A stretch of 64,000 bases of DNA, taken from Treponema sp. OMZ 787 (GTDB lineage Bacteria > Spirochaetota > Spirochaetia > Treponematales > Treponemataceae). Position numbers and translations under genes: made by a program. Under the pieces are notes generated by a model. That model was given only the letters and a program-made list of their open reading frames with translations, was not told the DNA's origin and did not search any database. Shown piece after piece: positions 54,486 through 63,383 of this stretch. How positions within the stretch are numbered: position 1 is the first letter of the stretch; each line of letters starts with the position of its first letter. Location: contig NZ_CP051198.1 in assembly GCF_024181225.1 (NCBI RefSeq), positions 1,736,001 to 1,800,000 on the forward strand, in the 5' to 3' direction.

Positions 54486-55022
54486 TTAACGTATAAAAGC
54501 CGGATATTTTGTATCTTTTTCCGAGAAAATATACGGAACGTCTAAACTAGGCCAATCAATACCGATTGCAGGATCATTCCACATAATGCCGCCTTCATCT
54601 TCGGGATGATAAAAGTCTGTACATTTGTATGCAAAAACAGCCTCATCGCTTAGCACTAAAAAACCGTGAGCAAATCCGGGCGAAATAAAAAATTGATTTT
54701 GTTTTTCGGCAGAAAGCAAGACACCGTACCATTTGCCGTAAGTCGGAGATTCTTTTCTAATATCTACTGCCACATCAAAAACTTCACCGCTTAACACTCT
54801 CACAAGTTTACCTTGAGGATGTTCTTTTTGAAAATGAAGCCCCCTCAAAACGCCCTTGTAAGATTTTGATTGATTATCTTGAACAAAGTCATATTTTATT
54901 CCGGCACTTTCAAAATCGCGTTTTGACCAACTTTCAAAAAAATACCCGCGGTTATCGGAAAATATTTTAGGCTGAATTTCATAAAGCCCCTCAATGGGAC
55001 ACTTTGTTATAGTAATAGGCAT
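54486..55022 (-). CDS. rfbC: dTDP-4-dehydrorhamnose 3,5-epimerase
   Basis: Third step of the pathway: double epimerisation of the keto sugar. The small 178-residue cupin-like protein has the motifs NRGYFFESWSKRDFE, the catalytic His in LRGLHFQ, the SPTYGKW segment and PGFAHGFLVLSD. The first codon of the open frame is TTG followed by ATG; the ATG at 55022 is used because it has a GGAG site and overlaps the rfbA stop by one base (TGATG). Confidence 0.94.
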   Translation of the reverse strand: MPITITKCPIEGLYEIQPKIFSDNRGYFFESWSKRDFESAGIKYDFVQDNQSKSYKGVLRGLHFQKEHPQGKLVRVLSGEVFDVAVDIRKESPTYGKWYGVLLSAEKQNQFFISPGFAHGFLVLSDEAVFAYKCTDFYHPEDEGGIMWNDPAIGIDWPSLDVPYIFSEKDTKYPAFIR

Positions 55023-55897
55023 CAATAAAGCTCCGCTACATATTTAAGATATTGACCATAATCTGTTTTATAACCTTCGGCAAGTTTCAATAGCTGTTCT
55101 TTTGTAATCCATTTTTTTATATAAGCAATTTCTTCAATACAGGAAACATACATACCCTGCCGTTTTTGAATTGTAGCAATGAAGTTAGAGGCTTCAAGAA
55201 GGCCGTCATAGCTTCCCGTATCAAGCCAAGCCATTCCCCTGCCCAGCTTTTCTACTCGCAATTTACCGGCTTCAAGATAGGCATTATTTACGGAAGTAAT
55301 TTCAATTTCACCCCGAGCTGAGGGCTTAACATTCTTTGCAATTTGCACTACATCATTATCATAAAAATATAAACCAGGGACTGCATAGTGAGACTTAGGC
55401 ACTTTAGGCTTTTCTTCGATAGAAATCGCTTTTCCCTTACTATCAAATTCCACGACACCGTAAGCAGTCGGATCTTTTACATAATATCCGAATATTACAG
55501 CTCCTTTTTCGGTTTCAATGGTTTTCATGGCTTCCACCAATGTTCCTGTAAAACCTCGTCCGTAAAAAACATTGTCTCCCAATACTAAAGCACATGAATC
55601 ATTACCTATAAATTTCTCACCTACAATAAAAGCATCGGCGAGACCTCGCGGAGTCTCTTGAACAGCATATTCAAATTTCATTCCCAGCCAATCACCGCTG
55701 CCGAAAAGTTCTTTAAAAAAGACTATATCCCGTGGTGTTGAAATAATTAAAACTTCCCGTATACCTGCAAGCATTAAAACGGAAAGAGGATAGTAGATCA
55801 TGGGCTTATCATAAAGAGGTAAGATCTGTTTTGTTACAGGTTTAGTCAGCGGATACAAACGGGTACCGGAACCTCCGGCAAGGATTATGGATTTCAT
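55022..55897 (-). CDS. rfbA: Glucose-1-phosphate thymidylyltransferase
   Basis: First step of dTDP-rhamnose synthesis: joins dTTP and glucose-1-phosphate. The 291 residues begin with the nucleotidyltransferase signature [13 protein letters not shown] and contain the [13 protein letters not shown] and [10 protein letters not shown] segments. It is preceded by an AGGAG site and by a glycosyltransferase gene 30 bases away on the same strand. It precedes rfbC in the transcript. Confidence 0.95.
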   Translation of the reverse strand: MKSIILAGGSGTRLYPLTKPVTKQILPLYDKPMIYYPLSVLMLAGIREVLIISTPRDIVFFKELFGSGDWLGMKFEYAVQETPRGLADAFIVGEKFIGNDSCALVLGDNVFYGRGFTGTLVEAMKTIETEKGAVIFGYYVKDPTAYGVVEFDSKGKAISIEEKPKVPKSHYAVPGLYFYDNDVVQIAKNVKPSARGEIEITSVNNAYLEAGKLRVEKLGRGMAWLDTGSYDGLLEASNFIATIQKRQGMYVSCIEEIAYIKKWITKEQLLKLAEGYKTDYGQYLKYVAELY

Positions 55898-55927
55898 AAT
55901 ATAATCTCCTAAAGTTATTTACAAACT

Positions 55928-56752
55928 TTAAAATGAACTATCTATTTCTTTTAAAATCTGTTTATTCATTTTTTTCCGTTCATGATCAAAGAACCACCCA
56001 TATTTATTAAAATACTTTATGGCAGAAATGATATGAATTAGTAACATTTTTTTTGATTTATATGAACTATGTGCATGATCATGGATAATCGTAACATTCG
56101 GATAGAAAACTGTTTTCCCGGCTCTATGCAGTCTCCGAATAATATCAAAATCTTCAAGATACATAAAAAAATTCTCATCAAAAAAAATATTGAACTTTTT
56201 TATTGTATACATCCTTAAAAACATAAAACAACCTGATAAACATGGAGGGTTTATTATCTTATCATAACCAAAATGTTTTAATACATACCTATCATTAACT
56301 TTTTTTGAAAAAGTAAACAAAGGTAAAAACCGCCTAATAAACAAATCAAAAGGTGTAGGAAGTAACTTGCATAAATGTTGTAATTTACCATTAGGATATA
56401 TAACTTTAGGTAACAAATATACCACATCATTATTAGTATTCATAAATAATTCTAAATCATTCAAAATCTGATTATCAAATCGAATATCAGGATTTAAAAC
56501 AATATGATAATTGGAATTAACCTCTAAAGCCTTATGTAAGGCTATGTTATGAGCAGCACCATAACCTAGATTTTTATTATTAAAGATATATCTAATATTA
56601 TATAAATCAATTTTTAGTGAATTAAGATCAAATTCTTTTGGGGAATTATCAATAAGGAACAAAAGTCTTTCCGGAGATGGAAGATAAGAATTAATCACAT
56701 CTTTTAATTGTTGAGAATTGGTATTATATAACACAATTGAAGCTGTAATCAT
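55928..56752 (-). CDS. Family 2 glycosyltransferase
   Basis: A 274-residue GT2-type enzyme of the rhamnosyltransferase group: ITASIVLYNTNSQQL start, then LFLIDNSP, NKNLGYGAAHNIAL and a VLNPDIRF segment for the metal-sugar site, and a catalytic ED region (YLEDFDIIRRLHRAG). Its position just before the rhamnose genes suggests a rhamnosyltransferase, but that is inferred. It overlaps the broken acyltransferase gene by four bases. AT content is very high here. Confidence 0.88.
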   Translation of the reverse strand: MITASIVLYNTNSQQLKDVINSYLPSPERLLFLIDNSPKEFDLNSLKIDLYNIRYIFNNKNLGYGAAHNIALHKALEVNSNYHIVLNPDIRFDNQILNDLELFMNTNNDVVYLLPKVIYPNGKLQHLCKLLPTPFDLFIRRFLPLFTFSKKVNDRYVLKHFGYDKIINPPCLSGCFMFLRMYTIKKFNIFFDENFFMYLEDFDIIRRLHRAGKTVFYPNVTIIHDHAHSSYKSKKMLLIHIISAIKYFNKYGWFFDHERKKMNKQILKEIDSSF

Positions 56753-57663
56753 TTATATTCCTTCAACAAATTAGTAAAAAATACTCCGGCTGCGTGTACA
56801 AGAAAAGCAATGGTAAAAGTACAAGCAAAAACTGATAAGACTGCAACAACCGAGTTATTATGAAAGAAGCCTATACTATCCATAACCATAATTATCGGAT
56901 AATGAAATAAATACATACTATATGAATAATCAACTTCTGCAGCAATCGGATTACAAAATTTTAAATTTACCGCTAAAAACATAATAAAACCAGTGATGGC
57001 TACCGGAACAAAGATGGAGAGAGAAATAGGGCTTTCTAAATATATGAACAAAATAATAAGTGATAAAACGCATATTTTTATTTTATGTTTTTGCAACCAA
57101 TTCCAGTTAAGTATGTAAAATATCCCAGATACAAAAATACGTCATATATGCAGGCAGTTGATTCAATAATTGATGCGGAAGATATTCCTTATCCACAAAA
57201 TATGAAATAATAACAAAATATACATAAGAGGAGAGATAAAGTAAACCTAAAAATATATTCCGTCCTTTTATTTTTAATTTAGTACATTGGCAAAAAGATA
57301 TTTATATAAATTAATATTTGTAAAATATTCTTTCAATGGCAGCACACTAAATAACGACAAAAGTAAAACAGTAGCAATAATTGTACCATAATATAAAGGT
57401 AGTATTCTTTTACATCTTTTAACAAAAAAATCTTTCAATGACACAGAGGTAATACAGCTTTTGGTAACCCAGAAACCGCTTAGAGCAAAAAAAATACTTA
57501 CCGCGACTCCTCTAAAATTAAGATTAAAAAATGGAATATCGGTAAGCACAACACAATGTTCATATATTACTATCAAACAGCATATTAACCTTATAAAATT
57601 AAAAGCATTACGTGAATCAATACTAGTTATCTCTAAGTTTTTATATAATATATTTGCTTGCAC
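56749..57663 (-). pseudogene. Broken acyltransferase (acyltransferase-3 family) pseudogene
   Basis: An O-acetyltransferase-type membrane protein in three frames. The first piece starts with GTG at 57663 and runs to a stop at 57274 (129 residues, with YEHCVVL and FFALSGFWVTKSC typical of the family). A middle piece in another frame continues from about 57286 (KLKIKGRNIFLGLLYL to PAYMTYF), and the last piece (from about 57134, FVSGIFYILNW onward to 56749) returns in a third. The second break sits at a run of five T at 57133-57137. The usual internal segment with NGSLWT-like sequence is missing near the first break, which suggests a deletion there. Its product would modify a surface sugar. Confidence 0.7.
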
Positions 57664-57699
57664 AACACCCTCTTATCAATATCAAAATAATAAATCCTT

Positions 57700-58155
57700 T
57701 TAAATTTTTTCAGTCATATCACCCGATTTTTTCTTAAATGTTATTTTCTTCTCAGCTACTAATTTACTAATCATTTTTTCAGCAGGTGACTTCAACTGAG
57801 GTTTTGAATCTTTTGTAAAAACTATACGCAAATGCATACTGGTAAACTGAAAATTAGAAATAAAAAAATTATAAGTTTGTAAAAGCTGCTTATATCCATG
57901 TTTAGCATCAGAGCCTTTCAATTCAATAAGATAAACACTATTTAAATCTTGAGAATTTCTATCAACTATAACCGAATAATCACACTTTATACCTGATGTA
58001 ATTAAACAACCGTCAACACGAACTTTCTCCAATTTTTTACAGTCAAAGTTCTCTATTATAAATTCTCTTCCATTCTCCTCTATAACCACACGCTTATTAT
58101 TAACTGAACATATTATACAATTCTGCAATTTTTTAAAATAATCAGTATTTTGCAT
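57700..58155 (-). CDS. PD-(D/E)XK nuclease-like protein paired with an ATPase
   Basis: A 151-residue protein. The stretch KCDYSVIV (Asp59), then about 18 residues on VYLIELKGSD (Glu78-x-Lys80) has the spacing and surroundings of the PD-(D/E)XK nuclease active site, followed by a helix HGYKQLLQTYNFF. The frame is open to 58185, but the start at 58155 overlaps the ATPase stop by 14 bases and has a GGAAG site, which suggests coupled translation. With the ATPase it looks like a two-gene unit of the kind used in defence against phages or plasmids. Nuclease activity is inferred from the motif only. Confidence 0.6.
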   Translation of the reverse strand: MQNTDYFKKLQNCIICSVNNKRVVIEENGREFIIENFDCKKLEKVRVDGCLITSGIKCDYSVIVDRNSQDLNSVYLIELKGSDAKHGYKQLLQTYNFFISNFQFTSMHLRIVFTKDSKPQLKSPAEKMISKLVAEKKITFKKKSGDMTEKI

Positions 58156-59368
58156 ATTCGATTTCTTCCAATTTTTCATAATCACTATTTATTATATCGG
58201 AACAACTGTCAACTTCACCGGGATCAATTTGCTTTATATCATCAAGGTTAATATTTTGTATTGTTCCATCTTTTACCATATAAGCTGAAACATCATTATA
58301 TGAAACATGATAATCGGATGATATAACAAAATCAACATCTTTACCTATACTTTTTAATCTCTCTGCATAAATTACATTGTTTAATGTTTCCAATATATAC
58401 GGACTATGGGTAGTAATAAGCAAATTGTTATACTTATTTTTATTCAAACATTTTAATAAATGTTCCATCACACTTTTTTGTGAATTAGGAAAAAGATTTT
58501 GCTCCGGCTCCTCTACAATATTGAAAAAATATGAAGGTGAATACTTTGATGAAATTTTTATTAGCTTTTTTTTCAAGGATTTTATATCGACATTAGAGTG
58601 CTTCAACTCACTTAATAATTTTTCAACATCTTTATCAAAAGTATCCATATCCTTAAATGAAAATTCTTCATCCTCTTGCTTAATATTACCGGCAAGTAAA
58701 TTGGAAAGGAACTCGGTAACCAGAAAAAGAGGTGTCATTGTTTGAAATCCGCTTGCAGCATTTTCCAGATAAACTTTCTTTTTATTTTTTGTTATAGAAA
58801 TAATATCATTTAATTTGTCATACTCCAATAAAACATCTTTTATTGGAAGAGAAATTCCTTTTTTTATGATTGATTTTGACTTATCAAATTCAATTAAAAA
58901 AGCTAATAATGACTGAGATAATTTGTCAATAAGTTTTAATTCTGAAAATCTAAATGATGACAAAAAATTACGTTCAGCAGGTACATACATTATTTTTGCA
59001 ATATGATAATAATCAGAGTCCTTGGGTGTAATAATAACCTCTTCATTTTCATAAGTTATATTAAAATTTATACCCTTCCAAAATAATCTAGTTGCGGGAG
59101 TTAAATAATCATCAATTTGATTAAATTTAAAATGATTTTTTAAATCTTGTTTTTTTAATGTTTCTTTTACTATTCCTTTAACAAGAGCCTTTTCCAACCA
59201 TGTAAAACATGATACCAGTTTTGCAATTGTACTCTTACCCGACCCTTGAGGACCTATAAAAACAGTAAGTTTTTTGATAGGTATATTTTTAGTTTTTCCA
59301 TAAATAGGACCAAAATTTTCAATCTGTATATATGGAATAGCGTTTTCATGTGCTAACTCTCTACTCAC
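58142..59368 (-). CDS. AAA/ABC-type ATPase, OLD-like, of a possible defence pair
   Basis: A 408-residue ATPase of the SMC/ABC-like AAA_15/AAA_21 type. Walker A GPQGSGKST at 39-47, the signature-like NAASGFQ near 210, Walker B NIVEEPEQNLFP near 285, and the H-loop ITTHSPYILETLNN near 318. No TOPRIM domain is seen at the C-terminus, unlike OLD nucleases; the partner protein next to it could supply the nuclease. It starts with GTG after AGGAG, eight bases inside the end of the preceding glycosyltransferase gene, so it reads in the same transcript as the polysaccharide genes. Confidence 0.75.
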   Translation of the reverse strand: MSRELAHENAIPYIQIENFGPIYGKTKNIPIKKLTVFIGPQGSGKSTIAKLVSCFTWLEKALVKGIVKETLKKQDLKNHFKFNQIDDYLTPATRLFWKGINFNITYENEEVIITPKDSDYYHIAKIMYVPAERNFLSSFRFSELKLIDKLSQSLLAFLIEFDKSKSIIKKGISLPIKDVLLEYDKLNDIISITKNKKKVYLENAASGFQTMTPLFLVTEFLSNLLAGNIKQEDEEFSFKDMDTFDKDVEKLLSELKHSNVDIKSLKKKLIKISSKYSPSYFFNIVEEPEQNLFPNSQKSVMEHLLKCLNKNKYNNLLITTHSPYILETLNNVIYAERLKSIGKDVDFVISSDYHVSYNDVSAYMVKDGTIQNINLDDIKQIDPGEVDSCSDIINSDYEKLEEIEYAKY

Positions 59369-60326
59369 ATCGAACTCCTATATCATCATTTATAATTTTA
59401 CTATAAAAAGTATTGCTTAAATCTACAATATCCCTACAAAACTTATATGTCAGCTTTTGCACAAAGCACATATCTGTTATTTCAGCAAATCTGTCGTCAT
59501 TATAAGAATTAAAAAGCTCAGATTGCAAAACATGAGAAGGAGCACTGGAATATTTAGGAATATTATTATATGCTGAAGGAAATTTCTCAGCCGCAAGAGT
59601 TATGCAGTAATGCAATAAAAAATAATTATATAGTCTATTATTTTTTTTCCAGTAGGAATAAATACACTCACGAGCAAAGCATAAAATTGGGTTATTCGGT
59701 TTTGCAGCCATAAACCAACTCGACATATTCACCAATGAATAACCGGGTTGTAGAACCTGAAAATAAAATAAATCTGCTTCTTCAATCTGCTTAGGTATTT
59801 TAGTATCCATTAATAAAACGGTAGAATCCATCCAAATTCCACCATGTGTAATTAATAGGTCCAAACGTAAAATATCAGAAAAATGAGTATTCGTTATCAA
59901 ACCTTTTTCCCATTTTTTAAGGATAAAATCAGGCAGAGATACATAGTCATATATGTTATCAGCAGTTAAAAGAGTAACCTTATAATCTTTAAGTTTATCT
60001 AGAATCGTAGTATAACACTTTTTCACAATAGCAGGTGCAGAATCAAGACCTTGTAACCATAGAAACCAGATTATTTTTCCGGCATCATGTTGTAAGTTTT
60101 TAGTTACTTCAGTATGGTCATAGTTCTGAAATATTTTTTTAAACTTACGCTTATATAAAAAAAGGCGTTTATTGCTTAAAATTTCTTCAAATTGCTTTAA
60201 ACCGGCTCTGTTCTTAGGAATAAACAAAAAAAGCAATAAAGCATAAAACAGTAAACCTTCAAAAAAAAGATTTTTTATATATTTAAGACTACCATTTTTT
60301 TTGAAATAGGCAAGTAAGGTTTTCAT
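59361..60326 (-). CDS. Capsular polysaccharide synthesis-type glycosyltransferase
   Basis: A 321-residue protein of the Caps_synth family. It has the region IIWFLWLQG, an LLTADNIYDYV stretch, and the DxD-like sugar site in ILRLDLLITHGGIWMDSTVLLM. One hydrophobic helix near 15-37 may anchor it to the membrane. It overlaps licD by four bases at its start (ATGA) and the ATPase gene by eight at its end. The sugar it transfers is unknown. Confidence 0.82.
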   Translation of the reverse strand: MKTLLAYFKKNGSLKYIKNLFFEGLLFYALLLFLFIPKNRAGLKQFEEILSNKRLFLYKRKFKKIFQNYDHTEVTKNLQHDAGKIIWFLWLQGLDSAPAIVKKCYTTILDKLKDYKVTLLTADNIYDYVSLPDFILKKWEKGLITNTHFSDILRLDLLITHGGIWMDSTVLLMDTKIPKQIEEADLFYFQVLQPGYSLVNMSSWFMAAKPNNPILCFARECIYSYWKKNNRLYNYFLLHYCITLAAEKFPSAYNNIPKYSSAPSHVLQSELFNSYNDDRFAEITDMCFVQKLTYKFCRDIVDLSNTFYSKIINDDIGVRCE

Positions 60327-61156
60327 TCTGCTTCCTTTTTGAATACTCGATAAAAATGATGTCCAATACGGTCTTGTTCAGGAGGAAGTTTCATATAATC
60401 ACCGTAGTCTTTCCTTAAAATTCTATCATAACATCGCGGAATTTTAAAGAGACAATCTTCAAATTGCCAATCAATTACATCAGAAATATCTGTTTTATTG
60501 TAAAAATATTTAAACACAGCTCCAGACCACACAATACATGAAATCAAATTTGAACCCAAAGCTTTTGATTTTTCTATTAAACTCATTTGATTATCATAAA
60601 TCTTTTTCTTTGAATAAAACAAAGCAAAAAAATATAATGGATATTGTAAAACACTATAAAACCATATCCTCTTTTTTAAAATCCGTTTCCTTGATTTGAC
60701 TACAAATAAAGCTGTATAAAACCTTGAAAAAAAAGAAATAAAAAAACGCTTGATTTTATTATCACTCACAATATCCATAGGATAAATATCAATAAAGCAT
60801 CCCATATCCGAATCTTGCTCATTTTCGGTTTCAATTCTAAAACGCGTATCACAAACTCTTGCAAGCATATATGGATAAGCATCATTCGTATCAGGATCAA
60901 AATATACATACGGCAACAAAGCTTTTTTATTTTGAATAAAATAATCTTTTAGCTTATCATAGTCTGATCTAGGCATAACAATATCAATATCGTCATCCCA
61001 AGGAATAAATCCATTATGCCTAATAGCACCTATAAGCGTGCCATAAAATAAACAATATGTAAGATTCTGTTCTCTGCATATTTTATCAACCAGCTTTAAT
61101 ATTTTTAAAGATTCCAGTTGAATTTCTTTCAATGAAAGCTCCATCATATTTATCAT
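60323..61156 (-). CDS. licD: LicD-family phosphotransferase
   Basis: A 277-residue LicD-like enzyme, a family that adds phosphocholine or related groups to surface glycans. The motif YGTLIGAIRHNGFIPWDDDIDIVMPRSDYDKL is the nucleotidyltransferase-like signature with the DDDID metal site. Choline itself is not proven as substrate; ribitol-phosphate-type transfers are also known in this family. Two further Met codons lie three and four residues in, so the true start is uncertain by a few residues. Coupled to the next gene downstream by ATGA. Confidence 0.88.
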   Translation of the reverse strand: MINMMELSLKEIQLESLKILKLVDKICREQNLTYCLFYGTLIGAIRHNGFIPWDDDIDIVMPRSDYDKLKDYFIQNKKALLPYVYFDPDTNDAYPYMLARVCDTRFRIETENEQDSDMGCFIDIYPMDIVSDNKIKRFFISFFSRFYTALFVVKSRKRILKKRIWFYSVLQYPLYFFALFYSKKKIYDNQMSLIEKSKALGSNLISCIVWSGAVFKYFYNKTDISDVIDWQFEDCLFKIPRCYDRILRKDYGDYMKLPPEQDRIGHHFYRVFKKEAE

Positions 61157-61165
61157 CCATAAATA

Positions 61166-62254
61166 TCAATATATCTCTATTTTAAATCCGAGAAAATCAT
61201 AAGTTAAAAAATTTATAATTAAAAAAATAAAATAAAAACAACACAATAAATATTTTTTCAATATTACATTTTTATTTGATTTATTAATCATCAAAATCAA
61301 CATAGGAGCTTCCACAGCATAAAAAAGACTTCCAAACCGCCCAGCCAAAATCTGAAAATCGCGAAAAATTAAATAGTAACAACTACTAATAACATAGATT
61401 TGGTATAAATAATGTATTGCAAAATCATCAAAAAGTTTTTTTCGTTTGATAAAAATAAAACCTGTGATAAATAGTTGTTTTAACAAAATAGGATGAGTAA
61501 ATGGTATAGGTACTAAAAAATCAGATATGTTTAAATATACAACTACTTGCGATGGTAACAATCCCCATCCGGAAAAAAGCAATAAAATTTTTCTGACAGG
61601 GAAAAAAATGCTCACGCATAACGAAAATAAAAATGCAATAGCGAGAAATTTATCAAATTTCTTTAAATTATTAATAGAAAGAAAGACAAGCGGTAAGGCC
61701 ACTAATCCGGCCATATGAAAAGATGCAGCCAGCAAAACAAAAAAAATATATTTAATTTTTTTGTTTTGATATAGAAAAAGTAAAGCATACAATACTATTG
61801 CAGATGCCATGCCATTACGTATTTGTACAGCATCTTTTCTTAAAAATTCATGAGACAAAAAAATAAAAAAAGCAATAATAACGTCAGACTTAGATAAAAA
61901 AAACGAATAATGTTTGTATCTAAATAAAAAGCTTATAAAACAAAACAAAATAAAATATATTGTTGCAGAATTCCAAAAAAACTTTATAAATGCCTGTAAA
62001 TAATTATATCCAATTTCAGAATGCTGAGCTTTTGCGTAATTAAAAAAATCATAAGAAAAAAAACTTACAGGAGTATCTTGAAAGAATTGAAGATAATTTC
62101 CAAAATCAGCTCTATCAGAATTAATACCTACAAGTATTGGAAATATCAAGAATGAGAATAATATAATAAAATATGACAAATGTGAAAAATATTTTTTGTT
62201 ACTACCTAAAAAAGCAGAAATAAAAACAAAAAAAATAAAAAAATAAATAAGCAT
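61166..62254 (-). CDS. EpsG/Wzy-like polysaccharide polymerase
   Basis: A hydrophobic protein of about 362 residues with roughly ten membrane helices, of the EpsG-type repeat-unit polymerases. Family signs: an early SDRADFGNYLQFF segment, RKDAVQIRNGMASAIVL and FHMAGLVALPLVF. The frame opens further up with TTG at 62272, but TAGGG is placed correctly for the ATG at 62254. It would join repeat units into a longer chain outside the membrane. Confidence 0.8.
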   Translation of the reverse strand: MLIYFFIFFVFISAFLGSNKKYFSHLSYFIILFSFLIFPILVGINSDRADFGNYLQFFQDTPVSFFSYDFFNYAKAQHSEIGYNYLQAFIKFFWNSATIYFILFCFISFLFRYKHYSFFLSKSDVIIAFFIFLSHEFLRKDAVQIRNGMASAIVLYALLFLYQNKKIKYIFFVLLAASFHMAGLVALPLVFLSINNLKKFDKFLAIAFLFSLCVSIFFPVRKILLLFSGWGLLPSQVVVYLNISDFLVPIPFTHPILLKQLFITGFIFIKRKKLFDDFAIHYLYQIYVISSCYYLIFRDFQILAGRFGSLFYAVEAPMLILMINKSNKNVILKKYLLCCFYFIFLIINFLTYDFLGFKIEIY

Positions 62255-62261
62255 AATAACC

Positions 62262-63380
62262 CTAGTTATCAATAACTTTGTCTATAACAGGCTGCATAGT
62301 CACTTTAATATCATAGTTTTGTTCAGCAAAATCTCTAATAGCATGAATATAGAATTCTCTATCACCATAATTTTTTAATTGATCATAAAAGCTGATAATA
62401 GAAGTTATATCAATAGAACTCTCATCTTCAGGCACATAAAATATATAAGGGAATGAATCATTCAATAAATCGATCTTGGTTGAAGAGATCATTGGCAATC
62501 CACGTGCCATATACTCACGGCTTTTTAAAAACGAACCTTTATAAATACCTATACGGTGACAACCTAACGAACAAACAGCAATGTCTGATTGATTAAATAC
62601 ATTTGTCAAAAATTCATCTGATAAAGCACCATGAAAAGTGACATATTTTTCTAAATGATATTGTTGAACTTGATATACATATTTTTTAATTGAACTACCA
62701 TTACCGATAAGCTCTAAATATACCTCTTTATTAATTGTTTTTTTATAATATTCATATAAACCATCTATAAGCCTATCATACCCATGCCATTCATTAAAAT
62801 TTGCAACAGCAATCAATCGCAAAGTATCAGATTTTTTTTCTTTGGTATATTTCACAATTGGGATTTTGGAACAATCAATCCCATTTACAATTTTAATAGT
62901 ATGAATTCCAAAAATCATATCATCATTTGAATAAGTAGCAGCATAATCTATATACTTTTTCAAAAAAGTTCTAAATAACCTATCAATAATTAAAAAAATA
63001 AAGCCTTTAAAACCCCTATGCTCTCCTTCATATGGATATGTTGGAAACTCATAAATAATTTTGCAACCTATATTATGAAGATATTTCAATAAACATATGC
63101 AACCGATATTTATAGGTAAAAAATGCCTAATATAGACAAAATCAATATCTTTAAAACATTCATAATTACCAGATAAATATTGTTTCCTATAAAAAAAGCT
63201 ATAAAAAAATTTTGAAACATTATCTAAATGTTTTTCTGAAACATTAAATAATTCAACTTTTATATCAGCATCACTAAAAGCCTTAATCTGTCCAAGAATT
63301 TTCTTTAAAACACCATCATTCTTTTTATGTTCATCAGTAATTTTATAGCCAAAATTAACAATATATAATCCCTTTTTCAT
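62262..63380 (-). CDS. Family 4-type glycosyltransferase
   Basis: A 372-residue GT-B enzyme. The C-terminal half has the GT4 pattern: LRLIAVANFNEWHGYDRLIDGL, VYLELIGNGSSIKKY, VTFHGALSDEFL and a late SREYMARGLPMISS segment with the nucleotide-sugar-binding glutamate. It is very AT-rich. It ends just after the start region of the polymerase gene and begins three bases after the nucleotide-sugar dehydrogenase gene. Acceptor and sugar unknown. Confidence 0.87.
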   Translation of the reverse strand: MKKGLYIVNFGYKITDEHKKNDGVLKKILGQIKAFSDADIKVELFNVSEKHLDNVSKFFYSFFYRKQYLSGNYECFKDIDFVYIRHFLPINIGCICLLKYLHNIGCKIIYEFPTYPYEGEHRGFKGFIFLIIDRLFRTFLKKYIDYAATYSNDDMIFGIHTIKIVNGIDCSKIPIVKYTKEKKSDTLRLIAVANFNEWHGYDRLIDGLYEYYKKTINKEVYLELIGNGSSIKKYVYQVQQYHLEKYVTFHGALSDEFLTNVFNQSDIAVCSLGCHRIGIYKGSFLKSREYMARGLPMISSTKIDLLNDSFPYIFYVPEDESSIDITSIISFYDQLKNYGDREFYIHAIRDFAEQNYDIKVTMQPVIDKVIDN

Positions 63381-63383
63381 ACT

